A program made the translations under genes and the position numbers. Source: Photobacterium damselae (GTDB taxonomy: Bacteria > Pseudomonadota > Gammaproteobacteria > Enterobacterales > Vibrionaceae). From it: a DNA stretch of 64,000 bases. The DNA is taken from positions 310,001 to 374,000 of the forward strand of contig NZ_PYOG01000001.1 in NCBI RefSeq assembly GCF_003026815.1, written 5' to 3'. Shown piece after piece: positions 58,035 through 64,000 of this stretch (the stretch's first letter is position 1; every line of letters begins with the position of its first letter). The notes under the pieces were generated by a model that saw only the letters and a list, made by a program, of their open reading frames with translations, made no database searches and was not told the origin of the DNA.

Positions 58035-58244
58035 TCAATACACACACCCATAAAACTCAATGACTTGATTGCCTAGAGCGTGACCAACATTGTAAATCTT
58101 AACCATGCCTCCACGATAAACAAACTCGTTCCAATGTTTCTGCTGTATATCGTAGTAATGAATAGGACAAATTAACTCTGAATACCCTGAACTTCGATAT
58201 ACATCAGGCTCATAAGCAAAGAGAAAAAAATGAGTTACACCCAA
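58035..58244 (-). CDS. Possible small ORF or gene fragment
   Basis: 69 codons from a TTG with no clear ribosome site: MGVTHFFLFAYEPDVYRSSG, then YSELICPIHYYDIQQKHWNEF and YRGGMVKIYNVGHALGNQVI. The composition looks protein-like but no family is recognised and there is no ATG near the start, so it may be a 5'-truncated cassette gene; the attC-like site lies 18 bp after its stop, as expected for a cassette. Confidence 0.35.
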   Translation of the reverse strand: MGVTHFFLFAYEPDVYRSSGYSELICPIHYYDIQQKHWNEFVYRGGMVKIYNVGHALGNQVIEFYGCVY

Positions 58245-58370
58245 AAATTGTTCTGTTAGGGCTAAAAATCATTGGGATAACGTACGAATGGAACGTTTCT
58301 TTAGAAGTTTCAAAACAGGATGGGGTTCATCTAGGCGGGTTATAACAACTTTTTTTACCCTAGAACGGGC

Positions 58371-58480
58371 GGAGGCCCCACCAGCCACATCCCGGCACAC
58401 ACGTCATTTGCTGTGGCTGCTTCCTTCCGGACCTGACCAGGTTCACAAACTAGTGTTGCGGGAGGACCAATGGAGCCTCC
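58371..58480 (-). ncRNA. ffs: 4.5S RNA of the signal recognition particle
   Basis: The minus strand contains the universally conserved SRP domain IV: CAGGTCCGGAAGGAAGCAGCC (with the GGAA tetraloop and the symmetric A/C-rich internal loop), flanked by paired GUGUGCCGGGAUGU and CCCGCAACACUAG regions. The ends pair as GGAGGC (58480-58475) with GCCTCC (58376-58371). About 110 nt, as in E. coli (114). It binds Ffh to target proteins to the membrane. It lies near atl as ffs does near ybaZ in E. coli. The exact ends may differ by a few bases. Confidence 0.95.
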
Positions 58481-58610
58481 ATAGATTATTTGTGTCTCTT
58501 GCGAGAACGAGATGGATTATGTACTAAGGTAGAGGACATTGCAAGCACTCCCCTACCTTAAAAGTTTAAGTGTTTATAATTCAATCAAATAGAGTTTATC
58601 TGATGTGGGT

Positions 58611-59348
58611 TTATACTTCTTCCTCTTCATTTTCTTCAAGTAAGAACTCACCCAGCAAGCCGCCACCTAAGATAAGCAACCACGAAACCAAAATTGGACT
58701 TGGCACTTCAAACTGTGGTGCTAAAACCAAGGTCGCAAAGCCAATCGCAGGTAACACCCACGCCATCTTCGGAATCCACTCACCCACTTTGTGCTTTTCC
58801 ATCTCTTGCATTGCAGCAATAAGACCCGTTACACACAGCGCCACTAAAGCTGCAGGAGCCATTCCTCCCATTAATAGAGGAACCACCAATACCAGCGCCC
58901 ACCAGGTGTTCCCCGTGACAGGTCGCCAGCTTCTTGCCGCATACCAGATCATCAAAACACCCATTAACTGCATGCAAGTTGCCCCCATCGAACCCGATAA
59001 CTTACTTTCGGTTTGCAACGCCATTAAGCCAAACAGCATCGCAATCACAACCGCAATTAACATAGCACCAAGCTGCCACGGACTTTTTGATGAGAAAGAG
59101 ACCGCGAGAATGGGGAGAATCATAAATAAGCTGATTGACAGCGCCAACGGCTGATCGGGTAACGCATAGCCAAACAGCGCCAAGCCACTAAGAAGTAACC
59201 AAGCTGCTGTTTTACCCTGCGGCAAAATCCACAATGCAGGAATAGCAAGCGCAAGAGCAGGGATCTCTCCTTGTCCATGTCCAAGCGCAGTCACCCCAAC
59301 GATGGTTAAGGCGACACTGGCAATCATAAGTAACGCGGCATACAACAT
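58611..59348 (-). CDS. Polytopic inner-membrane protein, unknown
   Basis: 245 aa from the ATG at 59348, which has a perfect AAGGAGGTGCAAC ribosome site; an earlier in-frame start lacks one. Seven or eight hydrophobic segments spread over the whole length, with an acidic end (LLEENEEEEV). Conserved in vibrios to my recollection but without an assigned function. Between ffs and atl, divergent from atl. Confidence 0.7.
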   Translation of the reverse strand: MLYAALLMIASVALTIVGVTALGHGQGEIPALALAIPALWILPQGKTAAWLLLSGLALFGYALPDQPLALSISLFMILPILAVSFSSKSPWQLGAMLIAVVIAMLFGLMALQTESKLSGSMGATCMQLMGVLMIWYAARSWRPVTGNTWWALVLVVPLLMGGMAPAALVALCVTGLIAAMQEMEKHKVGEWIPKMAWVLPAIGFATLVLAPQFEVPSPILVSWLLILGGGLLGEFLLEENEEEEV

Positions 59349-59459
59349 GTTGCACCTCCTTGCGTTATTCTGACAGAAAGAAAACAATACTCAGTAACTG
59401 TTACACGTTAATATTGATCACATTAACGATTTTGCATTTTTTACTCAGTATTTATAAAT

Positions 59460-59765
59460 ATGGATGATTTTTCTGCGCAAATCTATAGTCAAGTATATCA
59501 CATTCCCAAAGGTAAGATTTCAACCTATGGTGATATTGCACGTTTTGCTGGCTATCCAGGTTATGCCAGACAGGTAGGAAAACTGCTAGCAAATTTACCT
59601 GAAGGCTCAACAATACCGTGGCATAGAGTGATTAATTCACAAGGACAAATATCGCTTAAAGGCGAGAACCTAGAGCGTCAAAAACGTCACTTAGAACAGG
59701 AAGGTATTGAGGTGTCAGTAACGGGGCGAATTCGACTCAAAAATTATCGATGGAATGGTGAGTAG
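59460..59765 (+). CDS. atl: Alkyltransferase-like protein (Atl/YbaZ)
   Basis: 101 aa. MGMT-family DNA-binding domain with GKISTYGDIARFAGYPGYARQVGKLL (split: GKISTYGDIARFAG, ARQVGKLLANLP) and PWHRVINSQGQIS: the catalytic Cys of PCHRV is Trp, the mark of Atl. Such proteins bind O6-alkylguanine, flip the base and recruit nucleotide excision repair. E. coli has the same gene beside ffs. Confidence 0.93.
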   Translation: MDDFSAQIYSQVYHIPKGKISTYGDIARFAGYPGYARQVGKLLANLPEGSTIPWHRVINSQGQISLKGENLERQKRHLEQEGIEVSVTGRIRLKNYRWNGE

Positions 59766-59768
59766 ATC

Positions 59769-59798
59769 AAAAAAGGCATCAAACCTAAGTTCAATGCC
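59769..59798 (-). terminator. Minus-strand terminator, separated from ybaY by a repeat
   Basis: On the minus strand GGCAT (59798-59794) pairs with ATGCC (59779-59775) and runs into TTTTTT (59774-59769). It points toward atl and would serve ybaY, whose stop is 296 bp away on the far side of the repeat element. Confidence 0.6.
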
Positions 59799-59801
59799 CT
59801 A

Positions 59802-60068
59802 TATACCCAAGTGACTTCAAGATGCAGGATTCAGAGCGTTGTCACTGATTCAAGTTCAAGACAAACAATGCAGTGTAATAGCTCGCTATTTCCAAATTGT
59901 TTGACGATGAAATTGTGTCTGTGACACGCTCCCAAAGGGCGAGTTAATTTGCTTCACATACTACGTTAACGATTTTTAATTTAGAGCCACTAGATCTTCA
60001 AATCGTTGCCTTGCCTGTAAACCAAATTATTCTCGCTGAACCTCGCATCTTGAGGTTACTTGGGTATA
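59802..60068. repeat. 267-bp element with 24-bp terminal inverted repeats
   Basis: The left end TATACCCAAGTGACTTCAAG (to 59825, GATGC... in full TATACCCAAG-TGACTTCAAG-ATGC) and the right end (60045-60068; GCATCTTGAG-GTTACTTGGGTATA) match as inverted repeats at 21 of 24 positions. No ORF inside. This is the best-preserved member of the family seen at 26607, 28391, 43650, 45005, 45758, 47262 and 53851. Confidence 0.75.
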
Positions 60069-60093
60069 GAATTTTATCTAACGGCTACAAATT

Positions 60094-60516
60094 TTATTGA
60101 GCGTTGATAACCAAAATATCTTGAGTTGCTGTTTTCGCCGCATTGGTAAGCACTGGGTAAGCGGTATCACTTACAAACAATAGCTTGCCATTTTGGCCTT
60201 CAATACGAGCACTCACGATATAACGATGGTTAGGCTCAATTTGATCCGATTGATAACTTAACTGGTACGCAAACGGAGGTTGTTTGCCATCGGTTAAAAA
60301 GGTCTGACGGCTCAGCACTTCGGCAGGAGCATCAGCCAATGATACATCTTCTAATGTTACCGTTACTTTTGCGTCATCAGGTAAAGCGATGCGCTCACGG
60401 TAAGTAACATTGCCTTGGATGTGTCCCATATTAGTATCTGTTGGAATTAATTTTGTACACGCGGTTACTACTAGCGCAGCGGCTAGAGTTGACACCATCA
60501 TAAAGGCTTTTTTCAT
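60094..60516 (-). CDS. ybaY: YbaY-family lipoprotein
   Basis: 140 aa from the ATG at 60516, with AGGGAAT upstream. Lipoprotein signal MKKAFMMVSTLAAALVVTAC with lipobox VTAC. The rest matches the YbaY/YscW-like domain (GNVTYRERIALPDDAKVTVTLEDVS, split: GNVTYRERIALPD, VTVTLEDVSLADAPA; and YIVSARIEGQNGKLLFVSDTAYPVL, given in part). Putative pilotin-like fold; role unknown. Divergent from tesB as in E. coli. Confidence 0.88.
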   Translation of the reverse strand: MKKAFMMVSTLAAALVVTACTKLIPTDTNMGHIQGNVTYRERIALPDDAKVTVTLEDVSLADAPAEVLSRQTFLTDGKQPPFAYQLSYQSDQIEPNHRYIVSARIEGQNGKLLFVSDTAYPVLTNAAKTATQDILVINAQ

Positions 60517-60650
60517 TCTTATTCCCTGTAAAAATCCTAAACACAACTTAAAGGTGTAACGATGAAGCTAGAACACGAACAGAATAGTTGTTGCTTTTGT
60601 GTTTAAGTCCTCGTAAAACACCACTATGATAACACGAAATTGGAGCTCAT

Positions 60651-61517
60651 ATGAGCCAAGAACTGAATGAACTTCTCAATCTGTTACATTTAGAGCGCTT
60701 AGAACAAGGCTTGTTCCGTGGCCAAAGCGAAAATTTAGGCCTACCTCAAGTTTATGGCGGACAAGTTATTGGTCAATCCCTCTCAGCGGCGAAAAAAACC
60801 GTTGAAGCGGATCGCCACGTGCATTCTTTCCATAGCTATTTTTTACTTCCTGGCGATCCTGAAAAACCCATTATTTATGACGTAGAAAAACTGCGTGACG
60901 GCAAAAGCTTTAGCACCCGTCGAGTAAAAGCGATTCAAAACGGTCGTCCTATTTTCTACCTTACTGCTTCTTATCAAGCAGAAGAGTCAGGGTTTGAGCA
61001 TCAGGCACCTATGCCAATTGATGATGTACCAAGTCCAGAAGAACTACCATCTGAGCGTCAGCTTGTTCAATCTATTGCCCAATACTTACCCCCTAAGTTG
61101 GTTGAGATCTTTGGTCGAGAGCGCCCTATTGAAGTGCGCCCTGCTGTGGTCGTTAATCCTCTTAATCCCAAGAAAGAACCAGCTAAACAGTATTTATGGA
61201 TCAAAGCCAACGGTGAAATGCCAGATGATCAGCGCATTCATCAGTATGTATTAGCTTATGCTTCTGACTGGGGCTTTTTAGTAACAGCTCTGCAGCCTCA
61301 TGGGGTGACGCTATTTACGCCTAAGATGCAAGTGGCAACAATCGATCACTCAATGTGGTTCCACCGCCCATTTCGTATGGATGAGTGGCTACTGTATGTG
61401 ATAGATAGCCCATCGGCTTCAGGTGGTCGCGGCTTGGTTCGTGGCGAGATCTATAACCAACAAGGTGAGTTGGTTGCCTCTGCAGTTCAGGAAGGATTGA
61501 TGAGGATGAAGGATTAA
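60651..61517 (+). CDS. tesB: Acyl-CoA thioesterase II
   Basis: 288 aa (E. coli 286), double hot-dog fold. Motifs: [24 protein letters not shown] near the N-terminus (split here: [24 protein letters not shown]), [27 protein letters not shown], and [18 protein letters not shown] in the second half with the catalytic Asp. It hydrolyses medium to long acyl-CoA. It is followed by a 127-bp palindromic element. Confidence 0.95.
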   Translation: MSQELNELLNLLHLERLEQGLFRGQSENLGLPQVYGGQVIGQSLSAAKKTVEADRHVHSFHSYFLLPGDPEKPIIYDVEKLRDGKSFSTRRVKAIQNGRPIFYLTASYQAEESGFEHQAPMPIDDVPSPEELPSERQLVQSIAQYLPPKLVEIFGRERPIEVRPAVVVNPLNPKKEPAKQYLWIKANGEMPDDQRIHQYVLAYASDWGFLVTALQPHGVTLFTPKMQVATIDHSMWFHRPFRMDEWLLYVIDSPSASGGRGLVRGEIYNQQGELVASAVQEGLMRMKD

Positions 61518-61527
61518 CCCTATCTTC

Positions 61528-61654
61528 TGTCATCCCCTACAGTGAGTGAAACGAACGAGATAGGGGATCTCATTTAGCGTGCTGTTGACTAACTAAATGA
61601 TACAGTACGCCTAATGAGATTCCGGATATTTCGTTCCTCAATTCCGGAATGACA
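61528..61654. repeat. 127-bp palindromic element with two homologous arms
   Basis: The left arm (TGTCATCCCCTA... to GCGTGCTGT) and the reverse complement of the right arm (TGTCATTCCGGAA... to GCGTACTGT) align over about 55 nt, sharing AACGA(G/A)ATA and (G/A)ATCTCATT. Each arm also holds its own small stem (CCCCTA/TAGGGG; CCGGAAT/ATCCGG). It may act as a terminator between the convergent tesB and decR. Confidence 0.7.
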
Positions 61655-61661
61655 ATGTGAT

Positions 61662-62123
61662 TTAAACTGGCAACGCCGTCGTATACTTCAACTGCTCCAT
61701 AGCAAAGGTTGAAGTCACATTAGTTAACCCTTCGACACTGTTAACCAGTTTCTTATAAAACTTATCAAATGCGAACATATCAGCGACTTGTACTTTCATC
61801 ATATAGTCGTACTCACCCGCCATACGATAAAACTCCATCACTTCAGCAAAATCAGAAACTGTTTCAACAAAATTATGATACCAATCTTTAGAGTGATTAA
61901 TGGTTTTGATTTGCACAAACGCAGTAAACGATAAACCCAATTTGATCGGATCAAGTAGAGCGACTCGCTGTTGTAAAATTCCAGTTTCTTCTAGGCGCTT
62001 TAATCGCTTCCAGCAAGGCGTTGTGGTGAGATTCACCGCCTCAGCTAATTCAGCCAACGCCAAAGTCGCGTCTTTTTGCAGTAAGCGCAGCAGAGTTCTG
62101 TCAACACTGTCTAAATCGCTCAT
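61662..62123 (-). CDS. decR: Lrp/AsnC-family regulator DecR
   Basis: 153 aa. HTH at about 5-60 ([28 protein letters not shown], nearly identical to E. coli DecR/YbaO; given in part as [15 protein letters not shown]), then the RAM effector domain ([34 protein letters not shown]). DecR responds to cysteine and activates cysteine detoxification genes in E. coli. Here it is divergent from a cysteine synthase-like enzyme gene, its probable target. Confidence 0.9.
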   Translation of the reverse strand: MSDLDSVDRTLLRLLQKDATLALAELAEAVNLTTTPCWKRLKRLEETGILQQRVALLDPIKLGLSFTAFVQIKTINHSKDWYHNFVETVSDFAEVMEFYRMAGEYDYMMKVQVADMFAFDKFYKKLVNSVEGLTNVTSTFAMEQLKYTTALPV

Positions 62124-62373
62124 ATCCGTCCTTATTTCTGCTAATACTTATAAAATTATTGGTTTTCTCTCTTGTCGTGCTCAGATAATGCACTGACTAA
62201 GTATTCATTACGTTGAGAGAAAATTTTTATCTATTTTACCGATTTAAGGAGAAAGAAAGCAAAGATTTTCCCCGTTAGTTTCGTCATAGTATAACAAAAG
62301 CACTGATGATGAGCGCCAACCCTAACATTATAAAAAGAATAGATAAATATCAGCCTTATAAGAGAGATATCAG

Positions 62374-63462
62374 ATGAATGCTAAGTTAAAGAGTTGCAAT
62401 AAAACAGAATGGATCAATAACGCTATTCGTAAAATTGATGCCGACTATCAACGTTCTGCCGATACCCATCTGATCAAGCTCGATATTCCAAGCTTAGACG
62501 GTATTGATATTTATCTTAAAGACGAAAGTACCCACCCAACAGGCAGTTTAAAGCATCGTCTTGCCCGCTCCCTCTTTTTATACGCACTATGTAATGGTTG
62601 GATCACGGAAGGTACACCAATTATTGAATCATCATCAGGCAGTACAGCTGTATCCGAAGCGTATTTTGCTCGTCTACTTGGATTACCGTTTATTGCGGTC
62701 GTTCCTCGTAAAACGGCTCGTAAAAAAATTGAGCAAATAGAGTTTTATGGTGGCAAGGCTCATTTTGTTGATTGCCCATCAGAAATTTATGCAGAATCTC
62801 GCCGCTTAGCCCAAGAGCTTAATGGTCACTATATGGATCAATTTACTTACGCTGAGCGAGCAACAGACTGGCGTGGTAATAACAACATCGCTAACAGTAT
62901 TTTTGAACAAATGAAGTTTGAGCAACATCCAATTCCAACCTGGATTGTGATGAGTCCAGGTACGGGTGGAACATCGGCAACCATTGGTCGTTATATTCGC
63001 TATCAAATGCAACCGACTCGTTTGTGTGTGGTAGATCCTGAAAATTCCGTTTTTGCTCCTTACTATCAAAGTCGTGATTGCAGTTTAACCTCGGCCGTTG
63101 GTAGCCGAATTGAGGGGATTGGTCGACCTCGTGTTGAACCGAGTTTTATCCCAGATGTGGTTGATGAGATGCGCACGATTCCTGATGCGGCAAGTGTGGC
63201 TACCGTCCATTGGTTAGAAAAACTATTAGGACGAAAAGCTGGAGCCTCAACCGGAACCAACTTATACGGTGTATTACAGCTCGCTTGCGAAATGAAGCAG
63301 CGTGGCGAAACCGGGTCTATCGTGACCCTACTATGTGACAGCGGTGAACGTTATCTCGATACTTACTACGATGAACAATGGGTTCGCGACAATATCGGCG
63401 ATCTTTCACCTTATCTTGCGCAACTAGAGCAATTAGAACAAAGCGGAGACTGGTCTCACTAA
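62374..63462 (+). CDS. PLP-dependent cysteine synthase family protein, likely cysteine desulfhydrase
   Basis: 362 aa fold-type II PLP enzyme. The PLP lysine is in [16 protein letters not shown] (near residue 55), the phosphate-binding loop is [14 protein letters not shown] (near 194), and [17 protein letters not shown] replaces the SGNT loop of true cysteine synthases. It resembles Cds1-type proteins, which degrade L-cysteine to pyruvate, sulfide and ammonia. Divergence from decR, a cysteine-sensing regulator, supports this. Exact activity is not proven by sequence. Confidence 0.8.
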   Translation: MNAKLKSCNKTEWINNAIRKIDADYQRSADTHLIKLDIPSLDGIDIYLKDESTHPTGSLKHRLARSLFLYALCNGWITEGTPIIESSSGSTAVSEAYFARLLGLPFIAVVPRKTARKKIEQIEFYGGKAHFVDCPSEIYAESRRLAQELNGHYMDQFTYAERATDWRGNNNIANSIFEQMKFEQHPIPTWIVMSPGTGGTSATIGRYIRYQMQPTRLCVVDPENSVFAPYYQSRDCSLTSAVGSRIEGIGRPRVEPSFIPDVVDEMRTIPDAASVATVHWLEKLLGRKAGASTGTNLYGVLQLACEMKQRGETGSIVTLLCDSGERYLDTYYDEQWVRDNIGDLSPYLAQLEQLEQSGDWSH

Positions 63463-63612
63463 AGAATCCCCCTATTAGAACAGGCTATCGTACTTTGCCT
63501 ATTTGGTTTCGATGGCTTGTTCTAATACCAACAGTTTGTGTCTGTTAGCTAATACTCGGTCTCATTACCTGTATGTAGTCGACTGATTAATCTAATCAGA
63601 GTAATTAGCTTT
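63463..63612. other. Intergenic region after the desulfhydrase gene
   Basis: About 150 bp with no gene, RNA or repeat that I recognise before the terminator at 63613. The whole gap to queC is 388 bp and also holds that terminator and the paired leader at 63758-63830. Confidence 0.5.
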
Positions 63613-63639
63613 TGCCGCACTTGCCTGCGGCATTTTTTT
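63613..63639 (+). terminator. Terminator in the desulfhydrase-queC gap
   Basis: TGCCGCA (63613-63619), a six-base loop, TGCGGCA (63626-63632) and seven T. It lies 150 bp after the desulfhydrase stop. Confidence 0.88.
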
Positions 63640-63757
63640 ATCTGTACCTCCTGCTAACATCGTTTTCTCTGATGAAAAGTCGTATGTCTTAATCGGGTAA
63701 TTCTTTTCTCTTCTCACCAGCTGAAGTACCATAAGCACTTAATATATTGTGCTGGAA

Positions 63758-63830
63758 CCGACTGTTTCTCGGTAACCACTGTTGATAATGCTGTACTTGT
63801 TAAATTGGCAACCAACAGTAAAAAGCTCGG
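63758..63830 (+). other. Possibly structured 5' leader of queC
   Basis: CCGA/TCGG (63758-63761, 63769-63772) and ACTGTTG/CAACAGT (63778-63784, 63813-63819) can pair, and CTCGG at 63826-63830 could compete for the first CCGA, giving a pseudoknot or switch. It does not match the preQ1-I consensus that I know. Weak evidence. Confidence 0.3.
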
Positions 63831-63850
63831 ATTGAAAGGATCTTATTATT

Positions 63851-64000
63851 ATGCGTAAAGCCGTTGTTGTTTTTAGTGGTGGTCAAGACTCCACAACCTG
63901 TCTGATTCAAGCTCTTGCTCACTATGATGAAGTACACTGTATTACTTTTGATTATGGTCAGCGCCATAAGTTAGAAATTGAAGTGGCACAAGCAATCACC
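63851..64000 (+). CDS. queC: 7-cyano-7-deazaguanine synthase, 5' part only
   Basis: 50 codons visible before the right edge: [20 protein letters not shown] with the ATP pyrophosphatase loop SGGQDSTT, then [19 protein letters not shown]. QueC makes preQ0 for queuosine in tRNA. In E. coli queC also lies near decR. The ribosome site AAAGGA is 10 bp upstream. Confidence 0.95.
   Translation, partial: MRKAVVVFSGGQDSTTCLIQALAHYDEVHCITFDYGQRHKLEIEVAQAIT

Noticed and set aside
58288-58527. 79-codon plus-strand ORF
   Set aside because: It overlaps the 4.5S RNA gene on the other strand; its apparent coding content is the complement of that RNA.

Overview
The window is an AT-leaning chromosomal segment of a member of the Vibrionaceae, most likely Photobacterium or a close relative. 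The evidence is a toxRS pair divergent from htpG, an OmpU/OmpL-type porin, a NagC/NagE/chitobiase block, a CueR-style copper efflux locus, and an E. coli-like gene order in two blocks: gsk-hemH-adk-htpG-recR-ybaB-dnaX-apt-ybaN, and ffs-atl(ybaZ)-ybaY-tesB-decR-queC. The genus is inferred from gene content and was not tested by phylogeny.

Layout. 1-5.8 kb: chitin and N-acetylglucosamine use. A truncated GH20 chitobiase lipoprotein and the PTS permease nagE face nagB-nagA-nagC across a promoter region with two NagC-like operators flanking a CRP site. 6-12.2 kb: a Kef-type antiporter, asnB, gsk and hemH. 12.4-21.4 kb: housekeeping block of adk, htpG (sigma-32 promoter), toxR-toxS, recR, ybaB, dnaX (with a conserved programmed frameshift site), apt and ybaN. 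21.7-28.2 kb: a DksA/TraR-type zinc finger protein, a DUF2057 protein, a porin, and the dinG-yfcA-priC-rsmS cluster. 28.4-36.8 kb: an EAL phosphodiesterase and a copper/silver efflux locus (small CC membrane protein, Met/His-rich secreted protein, CusC, CusB with a fused CusF domain, CusA) with two CueR-like operators.

36.9-55.1 kb is more accessory. It holds dtpA, a PurR-boxed secreted nucleoside phosphorylase-family protein, an EmrAB-type pump, a secreted crystallin-like protein, LysR, nfsB, a FUSC exporter, a NiCoT nickel/cobalt transporter, a NifW-like protein, a second EmrAB-type pump with a TetR regulator and two matching operators, a CadC/ToxR-like membrane regulator, and a small outer-membrane barrel. 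55.3-58.3 kb is a patch of orphan or broken genes (small membrane proteins, a frameshifted NERD-domain gene) interleaved with attC-like sites, resembling an integron-cassette remnant without an integrase. 58.4-64 kb: 4.5S RNA, a membrane protein, atl, ybaY, tesB, divergent decR and a cysteine synthase-like/desulfhydrase gene, and the start of queC.

Two kinds of intergenic repeat recur. One is a family with ends related to TATACCCAAG...CTTGGGTATA, seen in at least seven places from 22 to about 300 bp, plus one internal remnant. The other is a 127-bp element with two homologous 55-nt arms behind tesB. No tRNA, rRNA operon, CRISPR array, transposase or phage gene was seen. All motif calls were made by eye; no searches were run.
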